DNA from: Bradyrhizobium sp. AUGA SZCCT0283
Lineage (GTDB): Bacteria > Pseudomonadota > Alphaproteobacteria > Rhizobiales > Xanthobacteraceae
Direction of reading: 5' to 3'
NCBI RefSeq assembly: GCF_018130385.1
Contig: NZ_JAFCLU010000042.1
Span: 1 to 51,499 of the forward strand
DNA: 51,499 bases
Shown one piece after another: positions 38,730 to 48,268 of this stretch (positions within the stretch are counted from its first letter, which is position 1; each line of letters opens with the position of its first letter). Both the position numbers and the translations under genes were made by a program. The notes below the pieces were generated by a model, which was not told the origin of the DNA, did not search any database, and was given only the letters and a program-made list of their open reading frames with translations.

Positions 38730-39749
38730 ATGCCATCTGAACCGTCCGTTACGATAATTGTTCCAACCCTGAACGAGGAGAAATACATTCGGCAAGCAGT
38801 CGCTTCGCTGATACCCGCGGGCGATGAGATGGATTACGAGCTGATCGTGCTCGATGGAGGAAGCACGGATCGCACGCCATTGATCATCAAACAGATGAAC
38901 GCGCTCAATCCGAGAATTCGGCTGGAGATCAACCCCGCCCGTTATCAGTCTGCGGCCGTAAATCGTGGCGCAAAAATTGCAAAGCCAGACTCTGGCATTA
39001 TCATTCGCGCGGATTCTCACGCTGAGTATCCAACCCATTTTGTTGCTGGCCTGGCGCGAGAATTGAGAGAGCGGGACGTCGCGTCAGTTGTCGTCCCGAT
39101 GCGCACCCGCGGAAAAGGCTTTCTGCAGCGGGGAATTGCGGCTGCGCAGAATAGTCGCTTGGGAAACGGCGGTGCACTACACCGAACCGCAAAGGGTTCG
39201 CGTTACGTAGACCATGGTCACCATGCCGCGTTCGAGCGCAAGACGTTCTTGGCCATCGGCGGATACGACGAAAGCTTCACGCACAATGAGGATGCCGAGC
39301 TTGATATCCGGCTGAGGAACTCAGGGGCGCGAATCTGGCTCTGCTCGGAACTTGCCATCAGCTATTTCCCGCGCAACTCGCTTGGCGCGCTCGCCCGGCA
39401 GTATTTCAATCATGGCTCCGGGCGCGCAAGAACAATGTTCAAACATCGCCGTCCACCAAAAATCAGGCAATTGCTCCCATTGGGCGCACTTGGAATGAAC
39501 GCGCTCAGCCTGGTTTCGGGTCTTGGTCTTGGATGGCCCTTTTTCTTGCCAAGCCTGGCTTACATGGGAGCGTGCCTGACCGGAGGGGTGTTCTTGGCAT
39601 TTTCAGGGCGCGATCCAGCTGGATTCGCTGCCGGCCCGGCTGCCATGGTCATGCATCAAAGTTGGGCAGCAGGCTTCGTCTACATGGCATTTCGCGTCAC
39701 GGTTTCGAAAGCATCGCCGATCCGGGCGTCCGAGGAAGTACTCCGCTAG
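38730..39749 (+). CDS. Glycosyltransferase family 2 (ExoA-like)
   Basis: 339 residues from the ATG at 38730. GT2 motifs: VTIIVPTLNEEKYIRQAVAS, ELIVLDGGSTDRTPLIIKQ, NRGAKIAKPDSGIIIRADSH (DxD-like), FTHNEDAELDIRLRNSG (ED of the acceptor site). A C-terminal part has two hydrophobic segments (LGWPFFLPSLAYMGACLTGG). It resembles ExoA, a beta-glucosyltransferase of succinoglycan assembly. It is divergent from the aldo/keto reductase by 73 bases, which must contain both promoters. Confidence 0.93.
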   Translation: MPSEPSVTIIVPTLNEEKYIRQAVASLIPAGDEMDYELIVLDGGSTDRTPLIIKQMNALNPRIRLEINPARYQSAAVNRGAKIAKPDSGIIIRADSHAEYPTHFVAGLARELRERDVASVVVPMRTRGKGFLQRGIAAAQNSRLGNGGALHRTAKGSRYVDHGHHAAFERKTFLAIGGYDESFTHNEDAELDIRLRNSGARIWLCSELAISYFPRNSLGALARQYFNHGSGRARTMFKHRRPPKIRQLLPLGALGMNALSLVSGLGLGWPFFLPSLAYMGACLTGGVFLAFSGRDPAGFAAGPAAMVMHQSWAAGFVYMAFRVTVSKASPIRASEEVLR

Positions 39750-40663
39750 CGTGGGCGTTGCTCGGAAGTCTTTGCTCCGAAGGATTCGATATAGGCAGCA
39801 GCTGCCTCAGGATACTGGCGATCGGTGAGTTTCCCCGGGAAAGCGTCGTTCGAATTCCAGACACCTTGATAGAGCACATTGTGTTTGGAGAACCATTGCG
39901 CTGCCTTTTCAATGTAAGGGCCTGCTCCATCAGAATTGACGCCCCATTCTGGATAAGCGGTGGGCTTCTTGTGAGCCGAGGCAAACTCCTCGAGCCATCG
40001 TAGGCCATATTGGCTGTTGACCATTTCGTCCCATGCTTTGATCGGGTCGTTCGGATTCCACTTGGTGTTGTAGTAGAAGTCCATCCCGATGACGTCGACA
40101 TAATCATCGCCTGGATAGGCGTCGGCCGGGTTCATGCGCGTTTCACGGACGTTGACATTCCATTCGAAGCGAAAGCGGTTTGACACCGAGCGAAAGGCAT
40201 CGACGAAGTTCTGGAAAGCCTTGACGAAGTCATGCTCGTGCCCCGCGGCCGACCACGGCATCCAGTTTCCGTTGAATTCCTCCCCGGTCCGAACATAAAT
40301 GACGCTGTCCGATTGGCGGGTTTGCGCCAACATTCTGGCCGCCTGCTCGTAGCGATCTTGATACTTGCCGGCCGCTGCTTCTGACAAGGATCCTCCGTCG
40401 GCGAACAGAGGAATGGTCCAGCGGATCGGCTTGTCGAGCGGCGACCAGAGTTGGATTGACCATCTGATGCTGGTGATCCAGTCCTTCCAGTTCGCGCGTC
40501 CGGTATGAGCCGTGATTTGGTCTACTGGCCTGCCCAGCCAATCTTCAAATTGCCGCAAGTCGGACGGGCTGTTCCCTACGTAAGCGCTGAGCGCGGCAGA
40601 GCCCGCGGAACACGGCCCGGCATACAGCAACAAAAGGGCGGCGATCGATGAGCGCAGAAGCAT
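39746..40663 (-). CDS. Secreted GH26-like glycoside hydrolase
   Basis: 305 residues from the ATG at 40663, set by GGAGATCCTC just before it. A signal peptide (LLRSSIAALLLLYAGPCSAG) leads to SAYVGNSPSDLRQFEDWLGR, then the acid/base glutamate in VIYVRTGEEFNGNWMPWSAA and the nucleophile in PTAYPEWGVNSDGAG. This pattern is that of the mannanase/lichenase-type GH26 clan. In polysaccharide loci such enzymes trim or release the polymer. Stop codon overlaps that of the converging GT2 gene. Confidence 0.85.
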   Translation of the reverse strand: MLLRSSIAALLLLYAGPCSAGSAALSAYVGNSPSDLRQFEDWLGRPVDQITAHTGRANWKDWITSIRWSIQLWSPLDKPIRWTIPLFADGGSLSEAAAGKYQDRYEQAARMLAQTRQSDSVIYVRTGEEFNGNWMPWSAAGHEHDFVKAFQNFVDAFRSVSNRFRFEWNVNVRETRMNPADAYPGDDYVDVIGMDFYYNTKWNPNDPIKAWDEMVNSQYGLRWLEEFASAHKKPTAYPEWGVNSDGAGPYIEKAAQWFSKHNVLYQGVWNSNDAFPGKLTDRQYPEAAAAYIESFGAKTSEQRPR

Positions 40664-40815
40664 GAGGATCTCCGGTTCCAGTGGACGTGCTTCCTTATCG
40701 GCATGTGCAACCAATTAGTCGTTGGCGCAGAAGGAAATTTGGAACTAACGCGCGATTTCGCACTTGCCAGATGCCTAGTTCGCACCTGCCAAAAGCCTAC
40801 AACAACGGGACCTGC

Positions 40816-42333
40816 ATGTCGTTCAGTGCAATCAGCAACATCGTTTGGGCAAGAAAGCTCGCATTCCTGACGGTTTTTGCCTTGATTGTCGCGAGCACCA
40901 TTGCTTTCACCCTGCTGGTCACGCCGATGTTCCAGTCAGAAGCCATGTTGATGACCACCCTTGACCGGGCGCAGCGACAACAGACCCAGCTTCCTGAGAC
41001 GCTTCGATACCAGCTGAACTCACAGATCTACATCATCAACAGCGACGATGTGCTTCGGCAAGCCATCGGCGAATTTGGGCCGCAAAGGCTATTTCCTGAT
41101 CAGCGGCAATCTGCTTCATGGAACACGCTGAAACTCTTGCCACCGGGCCTTCTGGCGACAGTTTCAGAAATCGGGGGAGCGCTTCGATCCAAGACTTCAG
41201 ATGAAGGAAGTTCCGACATCGATCGAGCGCTACTGAAGGTCAAGAAGCGCCTGGCCGTTACCCTCGAAAAGGATTCGCAGATATTATCGCTGACTTTTCG
41301 ACATGAAGACCCGAAGAGTGCCGAGCAGTTCCTTGGGCTGGTCGTGCGGGACTTTCTCCAGCGTCAAGCGGATCTCAGCGGCAACGCGCAAGCTCCGGCC
41401 TTTTTTCGTGAGCAGGCAGCTTACTATCGCGATGAGTACAAGAAAGCATCTGACGAGCTAAGCGAATTCGCAAAAAAACATTCGACTTACTCGGTAAGTC
41501 ATGAAATCGAGCTTGCGCTCACGCGGCGCGACAATACGATCGCCGCTCTTGCGAAGACGCGAGGGTCAATCGCAGAGAAGGAAGCGCAGGCCGCGACATT
41601 CCAGAATACGCTGGCACAGCTTCGACGCCGAATTTCCCTTCCGGGCGAAATCACCGGTCCCAAGCAGAAGCTACCCGAAGGTACGGGCAATGGTGATGCA
41701 TTAACCGATACCAATAAGGTGCCGGCGAATGAATCGCCTCTATTGCTCGTACGTGTGTTTCAGGAGACCGCACAATCGCTTGTGAATCTCAATTCCGAGG
41801 TCGCAGGGTTGCGATCTCTCGAAAAGGCGCAGACCGACTCATTCACGGACGTCGACCGAAAGCTCGGTGAGCTTTCTTCTATTGCAGCTGAATTTCGTCG
41901 ACTGAAAGACCAGCTCGAACAGGTGTCCAAGGTTTTGGAAGCGAACGTCGGTCGGGCTGCGGATGCCCAGATGAACGCCGATTGGGACGCCAGTGAAAAG
42001 CTCTCGAATGTCAAGGTCGCGCAATCCGCCACGGCGCCCAAGGAGCCGGTGTTTCCCCCCAGGCCGCTTTTCATCGCTTTGGGAGCGGTCATCGGATTGG
42101 TTGGCGGAGCGGCGGCATGCGTGATGCTCGAAGCGGTAAGCGGGCGGCATCGACAAGCGCATGATAGCCGGCGCGACATTTCCGACGACGAGCGGTTTCG
42201 GAAATGGGAGCCGGCGGAGGAGGATGACTGGCTGCAGTCGGCTGCCGAAGGGCGCTTCAGAGATCGGAGGGCGCCCGCACCGAATGGCTGGGCTCCCGCT
42301 CATGAGGTCGCCGAATATCGTGGCCCTCGCTAA
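40816..42333 (+). CDS. Wzz-like polysaccharide chain-length protein (no kinase domain)
   Basis: 505 residues from the ATG at 40816. First membrane helix at about 15-37 (KLAFLTVFALIVASTIAFTL), long coiled-coil periplasmic part (EQAAYYRDEYKKASDELSEF, then VDRKLGELSSIAAEFRRLKD), and a second helix after PKEPVFPPRPLFIALGAVIG near residue 425. The proline-rich motif before it is typical of polysaccharide copolymerases. No Walker motifs follow, so it is not a BY-kinase. The tail is acidic and arginine-rich. It sets chain length with Wzy. Confidence 0.9.
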   Translation: MSFSAISNIVWARKLAFLTVFALIVASTIAFTLLVTPMFQSEAMLMTTLDRAQRQQTQLPETLRYQLNSQIYIINSDDVLRQAIGEFGPQRLFPDQRQSASWNTLKLLPPGLLATVSEIGGALRSKTSDEGSSDIDRALLKVKKRLAVTLEKDSQILSLTFRHEDPKSAEQFLGLVVRDFLQRQADLSGNAQAPAFFREQAAYYRDEYKKASDELSEFAKKHSTYSVSHEIELALTRRDNTIAALAKTRGSIAEKEAQAATFQNTLAQLRRRISLPGEITGPKQKLPEGTGNGDALTDTNKVPANESPLLLVRVFQETAQSLVNLNSEVAGLRSLEKAQTDSFTDVDRKLGELSSIAAEFRRLKDQLEQVSKVLEANVGRAADAQMNADWDASEKLSNVKVAQSATAPKEPVFPPRPLFIALGAVIGLVGGAAACVMLEAVSGRHRQAHDSRRDISDDERFRKWEPAEEDDWLQSAAEGRFRDRRAPAPNGWAPAHEVAEYRGPR

Positions 42334-42381
42334 AGGGGCCGGTCGCAAGGCGCGCATCGACGCCGTTAAGAAGGCAGCTTG

Positions 42382-43671
42382 ATGGCAGAGATTTCGCTGA
42401 CAGGTACGACTGCCCTTCGAAACGCGCAATCGGCATTCGTGCTCTGCGCCATCACGCTGCTGTCTGCGGTCTTCCTTCAGAAGATCGCGCTGCCTGGCAC
42501 GGGCGGCATATGTCCGTTGAACCTTTTGATTTTTCCGGCCGTTACAACTGCCGCCTTCCTCGCCGGCGTGCTCGAGATCAACACCATTGCATTCATCTGG
42601 TACGCACTCTTTGCGTTGGTGGGGACACTTAGCGCTGCGCTCTCATCCAGTCCGCATGTTTCGGTGCTGTCGCTCGGCTTTCTTGTCGTCACGCAGTTTC
42701 CGTTAGTGTTCCGCTGCGTACAGTCCAATAATTCCTATCAGCGTGTTGTGAATTTCCTCTCAACGGTCGGCTGCATCAGCGCGTTGATTGGCTTTACGCA
42801 GTTTATGAGTCAGTTTGCCGTTGGTGTCGACGTCGCGTTCTTTCTGGACAAGCACCTGCCAGCCAACGTAACCGTGACGGGATACAACGCGCTCATTCCG
42901 CTCTACTGGTCTTCGCCGGTCTACAAGAGCAACGGGGTTTTCTTCCTGGAACCCTCTTTCTTCTCTCAGTTTCTCGCGATTGCAGTGGTTGCAGAATTGC
43001 TGCTGAGGCCAAGAGCGCTCCGCCTGCTCGTTCTCGCTGCCGGCCTCGTGTGCAGCTATTCAGGCACGGGGCTGACGATGCTGGCGCTGTTCCTACCTGT
43101 CTACTTTTTGCGTCACGGGCACTCTCGGCTGTTCTTCTTCGCGGCCTTGATTTCCGTCGTGCTGATACTTTTTGGTGATGTCCTTCGTCTCGATGCATTC
43201 ACGCGACGCTTAAGTGAATTCTCGGACGTTCAATCGAGCGGGTGGGCGCGCTTTCTGTCTATGTTCACCGTGCTTCAAAGGGTCGTGTTTTCGAACGATC
43301 TGACGTTCTTCCTCGGACGAGGGCCGGGAACGGTCCAGGAGCAATTTCGATTATTTTCGTTCAATGCTTTCGATCCAACTTGGGGAAAGGTCATTTACGA
43401 ATATGGCCTGCTGGGCTCACTTGTTTATCTCCGGTTCTTTTATCTGGCCTTCTGCAACGGGCCCAGGGGCCTCCGGTTTGCAGTCGGATATACCTACCTG
43501 TTTCTCGGTGGATACTTGCTCAACGCGTCCGTGTTGATGCAGCTAGCAGCGCTTGTCGTTTGGCTTGGGAAGACATCTGGCGCAGCAGAGCGACCGGACG
43601 ACGGCGCGATAGAGAGGAGAGGCGGCCTCTTCGCCACCTATCCGGCTATGCCGGTGCTAGGAACGAGATGA
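42382..43671 (+). CDS. Wzy-like polysaccharide polymerase / O-antigen ligase family
   Basis: 429 residues, about ten membrane helices (such as LLSAVFLQKIALPG, TAAFLAGVLEINTIAFIWYA, RLLVLAAGLVCSYSGTGLTM, LTMLALFLPVYFLRHG). A periplasmic loop has FLEPSFFSQFLAIAVVAELL and FLGRGPGTVQEQF. Members polymerise lipid-linked repeat units in the periplasm or ligate O-antigen; here, between Wzz-like and Wzx-like proteins, a polymerase is likely. Starts 48 bases after the Wzz gene, in the same operon. Confidence 0.85.
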   Translation: MAEISLTGTTALRNAQSAFVLCAITLLSAVFLQKIALPGTGGICPLNLLIFPAVTTAAFLAGVLEINTIAFIWYALFALVGTLSAALSSSPHVSVLSLGFLVVTQFPLVFRCVQSNNSYQRVVNFLSTVGCISALIGFTQFMSQFAVGVDVAFFLDKHLPANVTVTGYNALIPLYWSSPVYKSNGVFFLEPSFFSQFLAIAVVAELLLRPRALRLLVLAAGLVCSYSGTGLTMLALFLPVYFLRHGHSRLFFFAALISVVLILFGDVLRLDAFTRRLSEFSDVQSSGWARFLSMFTVLQRVVFSNDLTFFLGRGPGTVQEQFRLFSFNAFDPTWGKVIYEYGLLGSLVYLRFFYLAFCNGPRGLRFAVGYTYLFLGGYLLNASVLMQLAALVVWLGKTSGAAERPDDGAIERRGGLFATYPAMPVLGTR

Positions 43672-43736
43672 CGGTACAGAAAGCAAACATCGCGGGCGGA
43701 TGCGCCGCTACCACACTTTGCGAGGATAAATAAATC

Positions 43737-45131
43737 GTGTCTCAGTCCGAGTTCGCGCCAACAATTAGCTGCAAGAAAAGTCAGAGGAAGGCGCAAGTGA
43801 GTCGCGTCTCGCGCAGCTCGCTCGCTCTCTTCACTCTGAAGGGGTTCAATTCGGCACTCACCGCCGTATCCAATTTTGTTCTAGTCTTTGTGCTAGTTCG
43901 AACAATTGGTTTGGATTCGTATGCCGTCATCGCGAGCCTGCTGGCGGTTGCGGCCCTTGTCGTGCAGAGCGACCTCGGAGTGTCAGGGCTGGCATTTTTC
44001 AAGCTTCGCTCTCACTATCTTGGTGAAACCGGCAAACACGATGTGGACGACCAGGACTTGGTTGCGACCATCGTCATGCTCTACATCGCGATCGGCGTCA
44101 TTTCAGTCATCATTTTAGGAGTCGCGCTCGCCGCAGGCGTCGTTCAGGTCGCTCCTCACGGCCTCGCATACCTGCTGGTTTTTGCCGGTGCAGTCTGTGC
44201 CTTGCCACGGATGGCCCTTCGCGTGGCGGTGAATGCCAGGGATGGCTTTGTTTGGACGGAAGCAATCGATTTGGGCAGGCGCGTTGCGCTCTTGGTCCTG
44301 ACGGCTGCGATGCTCCTAGGCCTTTCGTTTGTTGCCTTTGGCGCGCTCAATCTGCTGATGTGGATATTGTCGATTACCGCACTAATATCGCTGGCCCAAT
44401 TTTATGGCTTTGCGCTGCGGAGTGGAGCTTTTCTCACAGGTCTGCGCTTGCTCAGGAAGGAGGTCGGCGGAGTGAGGGCCACCGTTCTGCTATCATTGGC
44501 CGATTTTGTCATCAGTGTTTTCCCGTATTATCTGCTCGCTGCGACGCGGGATGCGGCGACAATCGTCGCATTCGACATGTTCTACAAGGTGACGCGCTTC
44601 GCTGTGCTGAGCTATCTGATTGGCGCGGAGACCGTCCTCCCTCAGCAGACGCGCGCGGTACACAATCAAGATGCAACCGGATTAGCCCGCGCAACAGCCA
44701 AAGGGTTCATGGTTGGGCTATTGCCGATGACATCGGGAATTATCGCTATCGCTGTATTCGGCGAGCAACTCTTTGGCGTCATTTTGAACCACAGTGGAAT
44801 CATCTCGCCTGTCATGCGCATCGCGATTTGCGCGATGCTCGTGTTCATGCTGATACAAACGACCTGCCAGATCGTGTTAATCGGTATCGGAAGGTTCGAT
44901 GAACTCGCCCGCCGCTCGTGCGCCACGCTTGCCGGCATGATGCTGATCAGTATGTTGATGGTGCTGTTTCGCTGGAACATCGAGGCCTTCATTGCTGCGT
45001 ATGTGATTGTTTACGGAGTGGGTTCGCTGCTCTATGCGGAGTGCCTGTATTCATTGAGCCGGTCCTTGCGGAGGAAAGGCGCGCAGGAAGACGCGCGCGG
45101 AGGTGCCCAGGTCGGAACGGTCGAAATGTGA
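43737..45131 (+). CDS. Wzx-like polysaccharide flippase
   Basis: 464 residues from a GTG at 43737 (GAGGATAAATAAATC upstream). Twelve or so membrane helices, beginning FTLKGFNSALTAVSNFVLVF, VLVRTIGLDSYAVIASLLAV and ending FIAAYVIVYGVGSLLYAECL. Pattern of the MATE/oligosaccharide flippase superfamily that moves undecaprenyl-linked repeat units across the inner membrane. Last gene of the plus-strand operon: Wzz, Wzy, Wzx. It converges with the exostosin-like gene 15 bases later. Confidence 0.9.
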   Translation: MSQSEFAPTISCKKSQRKAQVSRVSRSSLALFTLKGFNSALTAVSNFVLVFVLVRTIGLDSYAVIASLLAVAALVVQSDLGVSGLAFFKLRSHYLGETGKHDVDDQDLVATIVMLYIAIGVISVIILGVALAAGVVQVAPHGLAYLLVFAGAVCALPRMALRVAVNARDGFVWTEAIDLGRRVALLVLTAAMLLGLSFVAFGALNLLMWILSITALISLAQFYGFALRSGAFLTGLRLLRKEVGGVRATVLLSLADFVISVFPYYLLAATRDAATIVAFDMFYKVTRFAVLSYLIGAETVLPQQTRAVHNQDATGLARATAKGFMVGLLPMTSGIIAIAVFGEQLFGVILNHSGIISPVMRIAICAMLVFMLIQTTCQIVLIGIGRFDELARRSCATLAGMMLISMLMVLFRWNIEAFIAAYVIVYGVGSLLYAECLYSLSRSLRRKGAQEDARGGAQVGTVEM

Positions 45132-45146
45132 GAAGAAGAAGGTGTC

Positions 45147-46181
45147 TCAGGCGCGAAGATTGCGCAAGCCCTCACGCGCGATACGCCTGAGCGGCCCGCC
45201 AGGACGCTTGATACGTCGCATCACACCGGCACCAGTCTGATGGCGCAAGAGCTCCATGAGACGCAGAGGCTCATGCAGCGTGGGATACCGATTGCGGGCG
45301 AGCGAGCCAAATCTTCGCAAAGCGGCCTGATGCGACGGACCGGTCGCCGCGTCACGAACCTGCCTTCTAACTTGCTGCTTCTTGGCACTCCACCAGTCCG
45401 CAATCTCCGACTGCTTTCGTAGCAAGGAAGGTCTACCTGCCAGGGCACGTTGGGCGTAGTCACGTGCTTCACCCCATGTCCTGAATGATGGGATGGGGTG
45501 CGACCCGAACAATCCGGTAAAGTAATCAAGGGATGCTCTGGTCTCGACGATCGGTATGCATCCCAACTCTAGGCTTTCATAGAGCCGCCAAGTCTCAAGA
45601 ATGACGTTGCCCATCGGACAAGGCGAAAAGACAGTACTCTCCAGAACATCATCGAATCCAGCCTTGGTCAGTTTTCTGCCGCCGTCTTCGTAAATGGACG
45701 TGGTGCCGGTCAGGAAACTCGGCTCTAATCCTGCGAACGCCGTGGCCATATCGACCCGAGAGGCCTTGATTTCCCCCGTAAAGGACCATGCATATTGTCG
45801 TTCCGTGATGGGACGCACCGAGCCAGCGGTTCTCGTGCCGTTGGCGTAACCTTCCGGGATCGTCCAGATGCCCTCGTGTCTCGCCAAACCTGTTGCGAAA
45901 TTCCGAATGACCGCGTCGAAATGGCGGTACAGTGCATAACCTCCCGAAAACCACTCGTCGCTCGTATGGAGCAGTACGAGGCGACGACACCTTGCCCGGC
46001 ACTCACGAAAATAGGCCTCATATGTATGCAACGGCTGCCAGTTGCTACTGACGACATGAATGCAGTCATCATCGAAGCAAGTCAGATCGAGGTCCGTGCA
46101 TTCCTCTTCAATCAAATCCCTTAAAACGTCACGTAGCCAGTCAACTTCCAGAAGATTGTCGGCGTGCCAGACTAGTTTCAC
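45147..46181 (-). CDS. Exostosin-like glycosyltransferase
   Basis: 344 residues from a GTG at 46181, ten bases after GGAGG; a longer frame to 46241 is less likely. The C-domain carries VFSPCPMGNVILETWRLYES, LELGCIPIVETRASL, matching the exostosin signature (PxGxxxxTxRxxExLxxGxxPV). N-terminal blocks: LLHTSDEWFSGGYALYRHFD and TIPEGYANGTR. It probably adds a sugar to the polymer in the cytoplasm. It lies 31 bases downstream of the FkbM methyltransferase gene and is likely co-transcribed with it. Confidence 0.85.
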   Translation of the reverse strand: MKLVWHADNLLEVDWLRDVLRDLIEEECTDLDLTCFDDDCIHVVSSNWQPLHTYEAYFRECRARCRRLVLLHTSDEWFSGGYALYRHFDAVIRNFATGLARHEGIWTIPEGYANGTRTAGSVRPITERQYAWSFTGEIKASRVDMATAFAGLEPSFLTGTTSIYEDGGRKLTKAGFDDVLESTVFSPCPMGNVILETWRLYESLELGCIPIVETRASLDYFTGLFGSHPIPSFRTWGEARDYAQRALAGRPSLLRKQSEIADWWSAKKQQVRRQVRDAATGPSHQAALRRFGSLARNRYPTLHEPLRLMELLRHQTGAGVMRRIKRPGGPLRRIAREGLRNLRA

Positions 46182-46212
46182 TGTGGATGGTCCTCCGGGA
46201 GCGGCAGCCGAC

Positions 46213-47010
46213 CTAAGCAACCAAATGCTGAGTGTAGACACTCAAGCCATTTTTGGGCTGGTGACGATATCCCAGCGAGGTCATTTGGGCATTGAGCTGA
46301 TCGACATCGTACAGGTCGGAAGTTGTTTCGACGATGATCCGGCGGATTTTGCGCGCGTCTGCCATACGTAGGCTCATCAATATGTCGAACTCTGCACCCT
46401 CGCAGTCGAGCTTCAACAGATCCACATCATGCTGAAGGTCACCAAGAATCGACGGAAGGTCGATGACCTCGACATCGACGTGATCAGTGTTAAGTGCCTC
46501 AGTGGCATAGAAGCTGTGCCCCCCCATGTTCCGTTTGTGTATGTACAGCTTGGTGCGCCCTGGACGGGCGCCCACAGCCTTCTGAATCGGAGTGACGGAT
46601 TCAAGTTTGTTTACTGAAATCGTGTTCTGAAGTTGCACGAAATTCGGAGGAAACGGCTCGTAGCACGAGATCATCGCCGATGGATAGAGCTGCTTGAGTC
46701 GCAGAGCGAACAAACCGCTGTTGGCGCCGATATCCACGATGACTGGGGCGGACCGATCAAGGGGCAGATCGTAGCAACGCTCGATAAAGATTTCTTTGTA
46801 AATGTAGAGGGTCATGAAGTCCCGAACCGGAATGACATGGCCATTCGCTAGTGCCAGATACTTCATCTCTGGCGAAAGGCCAGGGATGAGCTTTTCGAGC
46901 ATGGTGAAATAGAAAGATGGAGCCGATCGCAAGACCGCCGAATGCTTCCGATACTCCGCGGGCCGAGCGAATTGCGCGAAAGTCCACTTCAATCTCCAAG
47001 GCACTCGCAC
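46213..47010 (-). CDS. FkbM-family methyltransferase
   Basis: 265 residues. AdoMet motif I is PVIVDIGANSGLFALRLKQL, followed by CYEPFPPNFVQLQNTISVNK, PTKAVG-like region AVGARPGRTKLYIHK, and LLKLDCEGAEFDILM (the FkbM DxEGxE motif). FkbM enzymes O-methylate sugars, so it likely methylates a residue in the polysaccharide. First gene of the two-gene minus-strand unit at this end of the locus. Confidence 0.93.
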   Translation of the reverse strand: MRVPWRLKWTFAQFARPAEYRKHSAVLRSAPSFYFTMLEKLIPGLSPEMKYLALANGHVIPVRDFMTLYIYKEIFIERCYDLPLDRSAPVIVDIGANSGLFALRLKQLYPSAMISCYEPFPPNFVQLQNTISVNKLESVTPIQKAVGARPGRTKLYIHKRNMGGHSFYATEALNTDHVDVEVIDLPSILGDLQHDVDLLKLDCEGAEFDILMSLRMADARKIRRIIVETTSDLYDVDQLNAQMTSLGYRHQPKNGLSVYTQHLVA

Positions 47011-47541
47011 GGGGGACTCCTCAAAGAATTAAGAATCGCGGCAAATTCAGACGCTGATTGTTGCCATTTATTGTGGCTTCTACTGCGCCTTCGATTGTGC
47101 ATTGCGGCACGTAGCGAACGCGCTGCAGCCCGCTTTGTTCCTGAATCGAAGCAGTTCGTAATCCTGCAATTTGAGAGTTTTATTTAGCGGGGAGGAATGA
47201 TGATCGTGACGGCTTATCAGTGCCTAACCATTTTTTTGAGCCATTGGAATTAAAGGTTTTTGCGGAGTGCCTAACGATTTCGGAGAGCGAAACGGTTGCG
47301 GGCGAGGCGATCAAGGCTAGGGGCGGAGCGGGCGGTTTTGCCTCGACGAAATAACGCACCGCTGACTCGCGCTGACCGCCTGACGGGCCACCTGGCGGCG
47401 GTTGACTGAGCCGCGAACCGGCCCAGCCTGCACCGCCATGCCGCGTCATGGTCGCCGGGGTGGTCGAGCTCACCGGCTATGCCGGGGTTCGCTATGTCTG
47501 GGTGTCTGTGCCGCTGGTGCCGCTCTCGACGGGGTGCGCTC
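47011..47541. other. Intergenic stretch at the end of the polysaccharide locus
   Basis: The promoter of the FkbM gene should be here. GTGCCTAAC occurs at 47220-47228 and 47267-47275, each followed by a T-rich run, 47 bases apart. No gene is convincing; short frames on both strands have no ribosome site or family. Confidence 0.45.
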
Positions 47542-48069
47542 ATGAAACCAGACATGAACCCGCCACCAGCCGAAGCCGAGAAACCCGGCGGCGTCTCCGG
47601 CGCGGCCCGCGCGGGCCGCGCACCCGTGCGTCCAAAGGTCCACGTCGAAGCTTCCGTTTCCTATTGCGTTCGGACGTGCGACGGTCGCTATTTCCCCGCT
47701 CCGTCCGGAGACGCGCAAAGCACGACGCATGGCTGCAAGAGTCTTTGTCCGGCCACCGAAACGAAGGTGTTCTACGGGAGCTCGATAGACGGCGCATCGT
47801 CGAAAGACGGTCGGCCCTATTCGGCGCTGGCCAACGCCTTTCGCTACCGGAAGGAATTGGTGGCGGGCTGCACCTGCAACGGCAAGGACGTAGTTGGCCT
47901 TGCTTCCGTCAAACCCGATGAGGATAAGACTCTCCGACGAGGCGACATCGTCGCGAGGGAAACCGGACTGGCAGTCGTCAAGCGCGTCGACGAAGGCGTC
48001 AGTTTCGCGAAAGCTTCGGCCGCGACCCGAAGCAAGTACGAGCGCTTGCCAGTCCTCGCGTCCGAATAA
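47542..48069 (+). CDS. DUF2865-family protein
   Basis: 175 residues from the ATG at 47542. The DUF2865 core is VSYCVRTCDGRYFPAPSGDA, HGCKSLCPATETKVFYGSSI, then RPYSALANAFRYRKELVAGC and TCNGKDVVGL, with six conserved cysteines. The family is normally exported and disulfide-rich. Here no signal peptide precedes the core, only a proline-rich stretch, so the true start may be upstream in another frame or the gene may have lost its signal. Function is unknown. Confidence 0.85.
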   Translation: MKPDMNPPPAEAEKPGGVSGAARAGRAPVRPKVHVEASVSYCVRTCDGRYFPAPSGDAQSTTHGCKSLCPATETKVFYGSSIDGASSKDGRPYSALANAFRYRKELVAGCTCNGKDVVGLASVKPDEDKTLRRGDIVARETGLAVVKRVDEGVSFAKASAATRSKYERLPVLASE

Positions 48070-48136
48070 GGATGGCGCGTCGTCGGAACATCCGATTTTC
48101 GAGACCGTTGCCGATCCAGCGCATGGAGTTTCCGAG

Positions 48137-48268
48137 ATGATCGAGACGGACACTGAGATTGTGGAATGCCCCCACTGCGGCGCCTGGCCGATGACCGCCA
48201 GAAGCTCAGGGCAGACGCGCTCCGGAAGTTCTGTATTTCACGCCGCATCCCATCGGGAGATACGATGA
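48137..48268 (+). CDS. Short CxxC protein, probably truncated
   Basis: 43 residues: MIETDTEIVECPHCGAWPMT then a polar tail. The start resembles a zinc-ribbon protein (CPHCGA), but no second CxxC follows. The stop overlaps the next start as ATGA. Low certainty. Confidence 0.4.
   Translation: MIETDTEIVECPHCGAWPMTARSSGQTRSGSSVFHAASHREIR

Noticed and set aside
47180..47473. 97-residue open frame on the minus strand
   Set aside because: Low-complexity proline/serine-rich sequence with no ribosome site; overlaps other random frames in GC-rich DNA.
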